Assembly: GCA_905369775.1 (NCBI GenBank)
Contig: CAJPJR010000035.1
Span: 1 to 19,960 of the forward strand
DNA: 19,960 nt
Direction of reading: 5' to 3'
Source of the DNA: Prevotellaceae bacterium UBA1746
GTDB taxonomy: Bacteria; Bacteroidota; Bacteroidia; Bacteroidales; Bacteroidaceae
Shown here: positions 6,135-13,900 of the stretch, piece by piece
Layout of the letters: each line of letters opens with the position of its first letter
How positions within the stretch are numbered: the first letter of the stretch is position 1
Position numbers and translations under genes: made by a program
The notes under the pieces: generated by a model
Seen by the model: only the letters and a program-made list of their open reading frames with translations
Told to the model about the DNA's origin: nothing
Database searches by the model: none

Positions 6135-8201
6135 TCAGAATTTGTTGGAGGCGGGAAGTCCGCGCAGTTGGTGATCGGCCATCACCGGGCGCAGGCGGCG
6201 CAGGAAGTCGGTGTAGTCGCGACGCGATTGCGGCGTCCAACCGGCTTCGGCCAGTGCCCAAGCACGGGGGAAAGCCATATAGAAGATGCGTTCGGGACGC
6301 GGCATGCACTCGCTCCACAAGGTGCCGGTGACACCGAACATGTATTTGTCTTCAAACTCCTTGCCGCGTCCCCAAGCGGGATCGAGCGCGTAAGTTTGCT
6401 TGAGCGAAGTGACGGGCATGCCCCAGTTGACTTCGGGAAGATCGCCGGGAGCCATGGGATAGTCGAGATAGCAGTGTTCGCCCGGGCAGAGCATCACTTT
6501 CACGTTGTTGCGTTCGGCGGCTTCGAGGGCTTTGGCAGTCAGTCCGTTGCGCCAAGCGAAGGTGACACAGCCGGGTTGAATTTCCTTGAAGTCGGTTTCA
6601 TACCAGAACATGGGCGTTTTGCCGAGCTTGTCGCGCAAATGGGCGATGACGCGGTCGAAGAGGTATTTCTGCAAGCGCCAATTCTCACTGCGGTCGCGAG
6701 AGGTGATGCCGAGACGGGCTTTGAGGGCGTTGCAAGAGGAGTCGTTCGTCCAACAATCGAGGGGCGGCATGCCCGCTTCGTCACCACCGAGGTGTACATA
6801 GGGGGCGGGGAACACTTCGGCCAGCTCGTCGAAGACGTCGAAGAGGAATTGGTAGGTGAACTCCGAAGCGGGGTTGAGCAACTCGTTCGATACACCGCAG
6901 GTGGTGCGAATGGGTACCTTCTTAGCTCCCGGGGTGAGTTCGGGATAAGCGTGAATGGCGGCGACTTCGTGGCCGGGCATCTCAATTTCGGGGATGACCA
7001 TGACGTGGTGGGCAGCGGCGAAGGCGACCAGTTCCTTCATTTCGGCCTGGGTGTAGAACCCGGGACTGGAATAGAGCATGTCGTCCATGGCGGGACGGGT
7101 GCTGCTCTCGGCCACGAGGCGCGGATATTTTTTGATCTCGATGCGCCAAGCCTGATCGTCGACGAGGTGGAGGTGCAGGGCGTTGAATTTGTAGCGCGCC
7201 ATCTCGGTGACGATTTGTTTGAGTCGGGCGAAGGGGATGAAGGTGCGACAGGGGTCGACCATGAGTTCGCGAACGGCGGTGCGCGGTGCGTCGGCGATGA
7301 ACAGCGGCGCGAGTTGTGCGGGCTGCGTGGCGAGCAGTTGGTCGAGCGTCATGAGCCCGTAGTAGACCCCGGCAGGCGAACCACCGACGATGCGGATGCC
7401 CTTCTTATCGACGGTGAGCTGATAGCCTTCGGCGTTGCGGACAGCGCTGGTGTCGACCGAAAGTTGCAATGCGGCGTTGCCGCGCAACACATTGACTCCG
7501 GTGCGCTCACGCAGGATGCGACGCGCCACTCCCGACTCGTTGTGGAGGGCGGGGGCAGCTTCGATGCGACCGATGCGCGAAAGCACGAACGGGGCGCCGG
7601 AACGCTCCTCGAGCTGGGCGGGCAGGGGGACAAGCGCATATTTCTCGGTGTTCTTCTTCGCACGCAGACCGTCGGTTTCGGCAGGCAGATCGGCGGCGGG
7701 CACACCGTTGAAGGCGGCAAAACCGACCACCTTGGGGCGGGCGCCGGAGAAGTTGACTTTCTGCAAACGGGTGCAGCCGTTGAAGGCAGCGGAACCGACC
7801 TCTTCGACACTCGCGGGAAGGGTGATTTCGGTCAAACCGCGGCAACCCAGGAAGGCCTGGTAGCCGATTTTGCGCAGCTTGGCAGGGAGAACGATGCGAC
7901 GCAAGTTGCTGCAGCCGAGAAATGCATTGTCGGGGATTTCGGTGACATCGGCTTGACTGAGGTCGAGCTCTTGGAGTTGCGGACAGAGGTCGCGCAACTG
8001 TCGGAAATCGCTATTGCCTCGCGCGGTGAGGGCTCCGCTGAGGGCGAGTTTCGTGATCCGCGGTTTCTGTGCGGGGGTGAGGTCTTTGAGTTGCTGCACG
8101 CTGACGAGTTCCGTGATGCGGTCGGGCATGGCGGTGGAAGCGGTCTGCGCACTGAGCGCCAGGGTGGCGCAGCAGCACAAGGCGAGAAGGATTCTTTTCA
8201 T
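6135..8201 (-). CDS. Secreted GH20 beta-N-acetylhexosaminidase with N-terminal BspA-type leucine-rich repeats
   Basis: The start is the ATG at 8201, giving 688 residues: it opens directly into a signal peptide (MKRILLALCCCATLALSA|Q), while the upstream extension is Arg-rich junk. Residues ~55-165 are BspA/LRR_5 repeats (IPDNAFLGCSNLRRIVLPAK, IGYQAFLGCRGLTEITLPAS, VGSAAFNGCTRLQKVNFSGA). Residues ~185-310 are the GH20b N-terminal domain, and ~310-670 the GH20 barrel, with RELMVDPCRTFIP, HLHLVDDQAWRIEIKKYP and the catalytic pair Asp474-Glu475 in HLGGDEA (470-476). It should remove terminal GlcNAc/GalNAc from host glycans or chitin/peptidoglycan fragments by substrate-assisted catalysis, outside the inner membrane. 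Active-site residues appear intact. The leucine-rich repeats may bind a host or surface partner (inference). It lies 83 nt after tsaE on the same strand. Confidence 0.92.
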   Translation of the reverse strand: MKRILLALCCCATLALSAQTASTAMPDRITELVSVQQLKDLTPAQKPRITKLALSGALTARGNSDFRQLRDLCPQLQELDLSQADVTEIPDNAFLGCSNLRRIVLPAKLRKIGYQAFLGCRGLTEITLPASVEEVGSAAFNGCTRLQKVNFSGARPKVVGFAAFNGVPAADLPAETDGLRAKKNTEKYALVPLPAQLEERSGAPFVLSRIGRIEAAPALHNESGVARRILRERTGVNVLRGNAALQLSVDTSAVRNAEGYQLTVDKKGIRIVGGSPAGVYYGLMTLDQLLATQPAQLAPLFIADAPRTAVRELMVDPCRTFIPFARLKQIVTEMARYKFNALHLHLVDDQAWRIEIKKYPRLVAESSTRPAMDDMLYSSPGFYTQAEMKELVAFAAAHHVMVIPEIEMPGHEVAAIHAYPELTPGAKKVPIRTTCGVSNELLNPASEFTYQFLFDVFDELAEVFPAPYVHLGGDEAGMPPLDCWTNDSSCNALKARLGITSRDRSENWRLQKYLFDRVIAHLRDKLGKTPMFWYETDFKEIQPGCVTFAWRNGLTAKALEAAERNNVKVMLCPGEHCYLDYPMAPGDLPEVNWGMPVTSLKQTYALDPAWGRGKEFEDKYMFGVTGTLWSECMPRPERIFYMAFPRAWALAEAGWTPQSRRDYTDFLRRLRPVMADHQLRGLPASNKF

Positions 8202-8284
8202 GGGAAGGGGCTTAGGGGAATAATGGGCGCGGCGCCCGGGGCGGGAAGGCGCACCGTAGCAGGTGGTGTGTCGAAAAACGGCAC

Positions 8285-8716
8285 TTAGTCGGCTAAGGTG
8301 ACGCGACGTGTGCCGTCGGGCAGTTCGTCGATGTCGACTCTCACGGCGTTGTCGGGGAGTAGTGGTTCGATGAGTTCGGGCCACTCGATGAAACAGGGGG
8401 CGCCGGAATAGAAATAATCGTCGGTGCCGATGTCGAAAGCTTCGTCGACATGCTTGATGCGATAGAAATCGAAGTGAAACACCGGACCATTCAACACCTT
8501 GCTGTGATATTCGTTGACGATGGCGAAGGTGGGCGAATTGACCACGTCGTCGACACCGAGCACGTCGCAGAGTGCCTTGATGAAGGTGGTTTTGCCGGCG
8601 CCCATCTTGCCGTAGAACGCGAAGACGTTGCGACGCTTGTCATCGAAATGTGCGGCGTCGGCAAAACGGCGAGCGGTTTCGCCGATGCGATCGATTGAGG
8701 GGATAATGAATTCCAT
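8285..8716 (-). CDS. tsaE: tRNA threonylcarbamoyladenosine biosynthesis ATPase TsaE
   Basis: The protein has 143 residues from the ATG at 8716, which is the start placed by the -7 box and the usual family length. TsaE is the ATPase that works with TsaB and TsaD to make the t6A modification at position 37 of ANN-decoding tRNAs in the cytoplasm. Visible motifs are the P-loop YGKMGAGKTTF (35-45), the SPTF switch (61-64), HFDFYR (81-86) and EWPE (111-114), all typical of the family. The gene sits between the DUF438 gene, which has its own terminator, and the GH20 gene, which lacks an obvious promoter. It may therefore lead a two-gene transcript with the functionally unrelated GH20. Confidence 0.93.
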   Translation of the reverse strand: MEFIIPSIDRIGETARRFADAAHFDDKRRNVFAFYGKMGAGKTTFIKALCDVLGVDDVVNSPTFAIVNEYHSKVLNGPVFHFDFYRIKHVDEAFDIGTDDYFYSGAPCFIEWPELIEPLLPDNAVRVDIDELPDGTRRVTLAD

Positions 8717-8720
8717 ATGG

Positions 8721-8728
8721 CGAAGATA
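8721..8728 (-). promoter_or_regulatory. -7-like box directly before tsaE
   Basis: The minus strand reads TATCTTCG, one mismatch from TAnnTTTG, with 4 nt before the tsaE ATG. No good -33 element is seen. The spacing equals that of the araC-type gene and again implies a leaderless or near-leaderless transcript. Confidence 0.4.
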
Positions 8729-8917
8729 CGATATTTTTTGCGATGGCTGCGGCTCCGACCGGGTTTTAACGCGGGCACGGCGGGGTGCAGAACGACGGAT
8801 CGAAGGCAGGCGAAGGGACTGCGAGCCGATCGACTGAAACGGAGCGGCACCTATATAATTAAGGAAGGCGAAGCGGGCGCTCCCCCACGTATCGACAACG
8901 GGAGGGGACAGCCACAG

Positions 8918-8957
8918 AAAAGGTGCGGGTGAACTCGCACGGCGAGTCGCCCGCACC
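8918..8957 (-). terminator. Intrinsic terminator of the DUF438/hemerythrin/PAS gene
   Basis: On the minus strand, GGTGCGGG-CGACTCGC pairs with GCGAGTTCACCCGCACC around a CGT loop (8922-8957), with a small internal mismatch, followed by TTTTC (complement of 8917-8921). It lies about 80 nt past the stop codon of the gene at 9040. Confidence 0.75.
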
Positions 8958-9039
8958 GATTCGGTTCGTTGGGTGTTGCGACATTTCGTCCGCTAGCGTG
9001 TGCGCGCCCGAACGAAATGCGGAGAAAGCGCAGCGGCGA

Positions 9040-10680
9040 TCAGGCTTTGGCGGCGAGTTCGCCGACGATGCGTTTGAGTTCAGAAACCAGGCGCTCGAGT
9101 TTCACGCCGGAACGGTCGCTCATTTTCTGCACATCGGCTTTGGCGGCCATGATTTTGCCGAAGGGGGTGCGCAGCATGGCGAAGAGCGGCGAGATCTCGG
9201 TGAGTCGCTGTTTCAAATCGGGATACTGCTGCAACAGTTCGGCGAGCGGCGTAGTGGGTCCGATGGCGTCGGGGGTGATGTGCGCCGACGAAGTGGCTGC
9301 GGCCGACGGCGTTTCGCCAACGGGCGGCGCGATCGGCTGCACACCGGACGGGGTGGGTGTGACCGCAGGAGCGGCAGGAGAAACGGCAGGGGCAGAGGGG
9401 GACTCGGCGGGGACTCCGGCTTCGTCGGCCCACTTGAGCAGGGTGCGCGAGCCCTTGAGCGAACGAATGTGGGTGCAGTCTTGCATCATTTCGAGCACGC
9501 CGCGGAAGCGTCCGTTCTCGTCGCGCACGGCAACATAGAGAATGTAGATGAAGAGATCGGGCTTCTCGATCCAGAATTCGGCCTTGTCTTGCTCGCCCGA
9601 ACGCAGTTTGTCGATCACTTCTTTCACCACATGTGCGCTCTTGCGGGGGTGGCAGTTCATGACTTCACGCCCGATGACGTTGCGGCTGCGCGGGAACACG
9701 CGGTGGTCGGTGTCGGTGTAGAAGCAAACAAGCTCGTTTTCGTCGACGAACGAGAGGTCGACGGGCATGTGACGGTAGATGAGATTGATTTGCTCGAGGG
9801 TGAGCTTTCCGGTGGTGACGTCGAGCGGTTCGTTGGCGCCGGTAGAATAGCCGTATTTCGAGAGCAACTGTGCCAAATCGGCGGCGAAGCCTTCGGCGGG
9901 TGCGGCAGGGGCAGCGGTTTCGGCAGCCGCTTTGCGATGGTCGACTTCGATGTTCAGATAGGCATAGCCGATTTCGTGGTCGCCGGCTTTCATTTGCGCG
10001 AACTCGTCTTCGCTGATCATGGCGCAGGATGTGGGATAGAGGATGGTTTCCTCCTTGTCCATGAGGTCACGACCGTAGTAGACTAGTTTTTGACACTCGG
10101 CCACGAAGGCATCGTCGTCGCCGGCATCGAGCAGTCGGCGCGTTTCGCGCATCAGGTCGCGCACCATGTCATCGAAAGTCCACATCGTGGTGGTGGGACG
10201 ATCGAAACCCTTCTGCTCCAACACGGGATAGAGTTGGTTTTGCTTGCGCTTGTAGTGAACGGGATATTCGTTGATGCGCTCAATGAGGTCGATCCATTGG
10301 TTTTTGATCACGGGGTATTGCACCAGATCTTCGACCTGCAGCAAGAGGCGTTTCAGCTCGTCGTTCTCTTCATAATAGTGCGTGATGGGGTGATCGGCGG
10401 GAAGTTGCGGACGCGAGTAGTCCATGAAGCCTTCGAAGAGTTTGATTTTCTGTGCCATGTTCTCGCGAATGCACTCGTCGTCGGTGTGTTCGGTCATGGT
10501 TTGCTCGATGAAGGCGAGATGATAAGGACGGAGCGAACCGACACGGCGCGCCACTTCTTCGCGGCCCTGCTCGAGGGCGATTTTTCCGGTGACGAAGCGT
10601 TCCTCGATGTCGAGAATGGCTTTCATTTTCTCCAAATCGACGGACGGGAGAAACTGCTTCATTTTATCGTTCATGTGCAT
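9040..10680 (-). CDS. DUF438 / hemerythrin-HHE / PAS protein with C-terminal DUF1858-like domain
   Basis: The protein has 546 residues from ATG 10680 (a second ATG at 10674 is equally possible) and no signal peptide, so it is cytoplasmic. Domains in order: DUF438 (~15-85, LDIEERFVTGKIALEQGREE), hemerythrin-like HHE (~95-225; candidate diiron ligands His97 and His101 in DHPITHYYEE, His142 in VHYKRKQNQLYP, Glu209-210 in DKEETILYP), a PAS domain (~300-410, GREVMNCHPRKSAHVVKEV, FRGVLEMMQDCT), a Pro/Ala-rich linker (~422-470), and a C-terminal DUF1858-like module (~476-545, TPLAELLQQYPDLKQRL). The family is thought to sense O2, NO or redox state, but no output domain such as a kinase or GGDEF is attached. 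Its role is therefore unproven; nitrosative-stress defence is a reasonable guess. It is transcribed alone and diverges from the A2M-like gene. Confidence 0.88.
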   Translation of the reverse strand: MHMNDKMKQFLPSVDLEKMKAILDIEERFVTGKIALEQGREEVARRVGSLRPYHLAFIEQTMTEHTDDECIRENMAQKIKLFEGFMDYSRPQLPADHPITHYYEENDELKRLLLQVEDLVQYPVIKNQWIDLIERINEYPVHYKRKQNQLYPVLEQKGFDRPTTTMWTFDDMVRDLMRETRRLLDAGDDDAFVAECQKLVYYGRDLMDKEETILYPTSCAMISEDEFAQMKAGDHEIGYAYLNIEVDHRKAAAETAAPAAPAEGFAADLAQLLSKYGYSTGANEPLDVTTGKLTLEQINLIYRHMPVDLSFVDENELVCFYTDTDHRVFPRSRNVIGREVMNCHPRKSAHVVKEVIDKLRSGEQDKAEFWIEKPDLFIYILYVAVRDENGRFRGVLEMMQDCTHIRSLKGSRTLLKWADEAGVPAESPSAPAVSPAAPAVTPTPSGVQPIAPPVGETPSAAATSSAHITPDAIGPTTPLAELLQQYPDLKQRLTEISPLFAMLRTPFGKIMAAKADVQKMSDRSGVKLERLVSELKRIVGELAAKA

Positions 10681-10741
10681 GTGCTGTTTGTTGAATGAGG
10701 AATGAGGGGAGCACGCTCCCGTTGTGGCCTTGCGGCATGTA

Positions 10742-10772
10742 CAAAGATAGCATTTATCGCGGGGGAAGCAAA
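10742..10772 (-). promoter_or_regulatory. Consensus promoter of the DUF438 gene
   Basis: Minus strand: TTTG (10769-10772), 19-nt spacer, TATCTTTG (10742-10749), an exact consensus. The leader to ATG 10680 is about 60 nt. Confidence 0.8.
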
Positions 10773-10841
10773 AATCGCAGACGATTGTTTTTCCACTTTC
10801 TGCATACTATTAACATTAGTGCGCGCAAAAAGCCGCATTTA

Positions 10842-10875
10842 TTGGAGCCAAGCCAAGGCGAAAAACGTATCTTTG
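10842..10875 (+). promoter_or_regulatory. Promoter of the A2M-like gene
   Basis: TATCTTTG at 10868-10875 is a perfect -7 element 25 nt before the ATG at 10901. The nearest TTG (10842-10844) is 23 nt upstream, slightly longer than the usual 19-21, so the -33 contact may be weak. It is divergent from the DUF438 promoter; the two -7 boxes are ~120 bp apart. Confidence 0.65.
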
Positions 10876-10900
10876 TCTTTTCATCAACTTTGAAACGATT

Positions 10901-13900
10901 ATGAAATCCAAGCTATTCACCCTACTCTGTACCTCTTGTCTTGTACAACTGGTGTCGGCACAGAATTTCACCCAATGGTGGAAGCAGGTCGATGCGGCCG
11001 CCGAAAAAGATCAGCCCAAGACGGCCATACAATCCTTGCGCCTCATTCGCCAAGAGGCCATTCGTTCGGGCAATGCTGCCCAATTGCTCCGCGCCCTCTT
11101 CACCGAACAGGTGATGCAAGAGGAGATTGCGCCGGACAGTGGTGCGGTGATGCGCCAACTCATCGAGACAGAATTGGCCAAAGAAAAGCGGCCGGTGGAA
11201 CGCGCCTTGTGGCTCAACGCCCTGGGACGCCTGTATACAGAGAAAGCACGCAACGCCTGGAGAGGAAACGACACAGCCGACGTGAGAAAAGCGCACGACT
11301 TGCTGCTCGAATCGGTGCAACAAACGGCGCTGCTCGGCGGGGCCCAAACTCAGCACTACGCCACACTCTTTGCCATGGGGCGCGACAGTAAGCCGGTCTA
11401 CAGCGACGATCTGCTCAGTGTGCTCACCGAAACGCTCGTCAACGCCTACGAAGACAACTATTTCCGGCCCATCAAGAAAGAAGAGCTGCGGGAGGTGCTG
11501 CAACGCAATCTCGACTTTTACCAACAACAGGGGCGAAGAAGGGCAGCACTCCACACGGAATGGAAATTGGCCGACCTGCTCGAAGGAGAAAAACGACTGG
11601 AGTTTCTGAGAAAAGTCTCCAAGTTTTACGAAGAACTCCCCGAGAATAGCGAAACCATTGCGCGTATTTGTAATTTGCTGCGCGACAAGCAGCTCGACGA
11701 GGCCGTTCAACTGGCAAAAGCCGGAGAGCAACGTTACGGCAAAGCGGCTGTCGGACTGCACAACTTCCTTGCCGACGTGGAGCAACCGTACATTCAGGTT
11801 GACTGGTCGTCGCCCGAGCTGAAGACGGAGGGCAATGCCTTCTATCCCGGTGCGACTTATCGCGCGCTGATCCGGTGGAAGAACATGAAGTCGGTGAAAA
11901 TCAACTTCATTCGGCTCAAGGGAGTGGATGCATCGCTGAACGCTTTGCAGGCTTACGGCGTCAATCCCGACATGTACATCGGGAAAGAGGCGCTGGCTCG
12001 ACTGGTGAGCAGAGCGCCACACGAAACGGCCTTGACCCTCCGCAAAGAATTGCCGACGCTACCGGCTCACCGCACAACGGAAGACAGCATCGAATTCAAA
12101 ATGCCGGCCGCCGGTGTCTACGTGGCGGAACTTTGGGGCAATGACCGACTGATGGAGCGCGAATTGGTGCTCATGTCGCGCGGCACGCTGTTCGAACTCA
12201 AGACGCAGACGGTGAAAGGCAAGAAAACCTACGTCGACGTCATCACCGGGCAGCCCATCACCGATCCGCAAGAGATAGCGACCGTGCCGGACGAGCGAAA
12301 AAAATACGATTTTGGTTTCCGCAACGAGGGCAATTATACGCCCAATGCAGAAAAGGGTTGTCAAATCTACACCGACCGCCCGATGTACAGACCCGGGCAG
12401 CGCATGGAATTTGCGACGCTACTCTACTCGCGCAACGGCGACACCTACAATGTGGTGCCGAATAAGGAGGTGAAGGTGAAACTCCAAGACAGTCGTCACG
12501 AAGACCTCGACACGCTCACGGTGAAGACCGACGCTTTCGGCATGGCTTCGGGGCAATTCACCTTGCCCCGCTATTGCAGGACGGGAGAATTCAGCCTGGT
12601 GGTGAACGCCCCGGGACACGAGGCGAAGAATAGCCAATTTCGCGTAGAAGAATACCAACGGCCAAAATTTGAAGTGAAGTTCGACACACTACCCTCTCCG
12701 CTTCAATCGGTAGGCGAGGTGAAGGTGCGGGGACGGGTGCTGACCCTGAATGGATTGCCCGTACGCAACACGCGCATTGCATGGAACTGGAACCTGAAAA
12801 AGGTGTGGTATTGGGAAAGCGACGCGGATGACGACGACACCCGGCTGGACGGCAAGGGCGAAACGACGACCGACGACGAAGGGCGTTTCGAGTTTGCGGT
12901 GAACATGAAGGCCGATGTGAAAACCTACTACTGGCTATCGGTCAAAGCGACCGCAACGGCACCCGACGGTGAGACACACGACGCGACCCAAACGGCTTAT
13001 GTCAACAACGATCGCGAACAGCCGACGCAGAAACAGCCGATGATCGCCACGACCACGGCGCCGAACGGAGACAAGGCCACGATCACCTTTGGCGAAGAGG
13101 CTACGGTGATCTACAATTTGGTATCGGCAAAGGGAGATATTGTGGAACACCGCGTGCTGAACGTCAAAGCGGGCACCGAACTCCCCGTGGCTTGGAAGGC
13201 CGAATGGGGCGACGCGGCCACGGCCTTTGTGAGCTACATGAAGAAGGGCGAGGAGCACACGGCCGATGTGACGGTGAAGCGACCTGAACCGGACAAGCGT
13301 CTCTTGCTGAAATGGCAAACGTTCCGCTCACAACTCACCCCGGGACAAGAAGAAACGTGGATGCTGTCGGTGACGACTCCCGACGGCCGGCCGGCACGAG
13401 CCAACGTCATGGCGCGGCTCTACGATGCGTCGCTCGACGCGCTGCTGCGCAACAAATTCCACAACCAATCGGACGAAAAAGACCGGTCGCCGTGGAGATT
13501 TTACTATAACTTCGTGCGGCAACTACCGCTCACCTACTATCAACGGCAGCAGTGGTACGACCCTTCGCTCAATGGAAGTTTGCCGGGACGCGCCACCTAC
13601 GAAGTGCCCTCTCCGATCTTTACGGTTTGGAAGGAATCGATGTTCGATTACCGGAGCAACGACAGAATGCGCGTGGGAGGAGTGACTCCGCTCAGTGTGG
13701 TGAAGACCGAATGTTCCGCCGCGCAAATCATGCGGGAGGTGGAGATCGCCGTCGGCAACAGGGCGATGCCGGCTCGCGCCATGCGCAAGAAGGCTGACAT
13801 GCTCGAGGCCGAGACACCGCAAGTTCGCACGAATTTCTCGGAAACGGCCTTCTTCCAACCGACGCTGCGCACAAACGAATCGGGGGTGACCACACTTCAC

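Larger units (their letters stand above)
8717..9039. other. Intergenic stretch between DUF438 gene and tsaE
   Basis: The 323 bases hold the tsaE -7-like box (8721-8728) and the terminator of the DUF438 gene (8918-8957). I see no gene in the remainder; the frames running through it are low-complexity Arg/Gly-rich translations. Confidence 0.5.

Noticed and set aside
8202..8284. GGGCGCGGCGCCC near-palindrome between tsaE and the GH20 gene as a terminator
   Set aside because: The stem is short with almost no loop and has no following T-run, so it does not convincingly separate the two genes.
6168..8288. A 706-codon open frame on the plus strand, fully antisense to the GH20 gene
   Set aside because: Its product is Gly/Glu/His/Val-rich with no family resemblance. 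It arises because the GH20 gene avoids codons whose complement is a stop. The GH20 frame has clear catalytic motifs.
8923..10086. A 387-codon plus-strand frame antisense to the DUF438 gene
   Set aside because: Low-complexity Gly/Arg/Val/Asp-rich product. It also runs through the terminator hairpin and shows no family signal.
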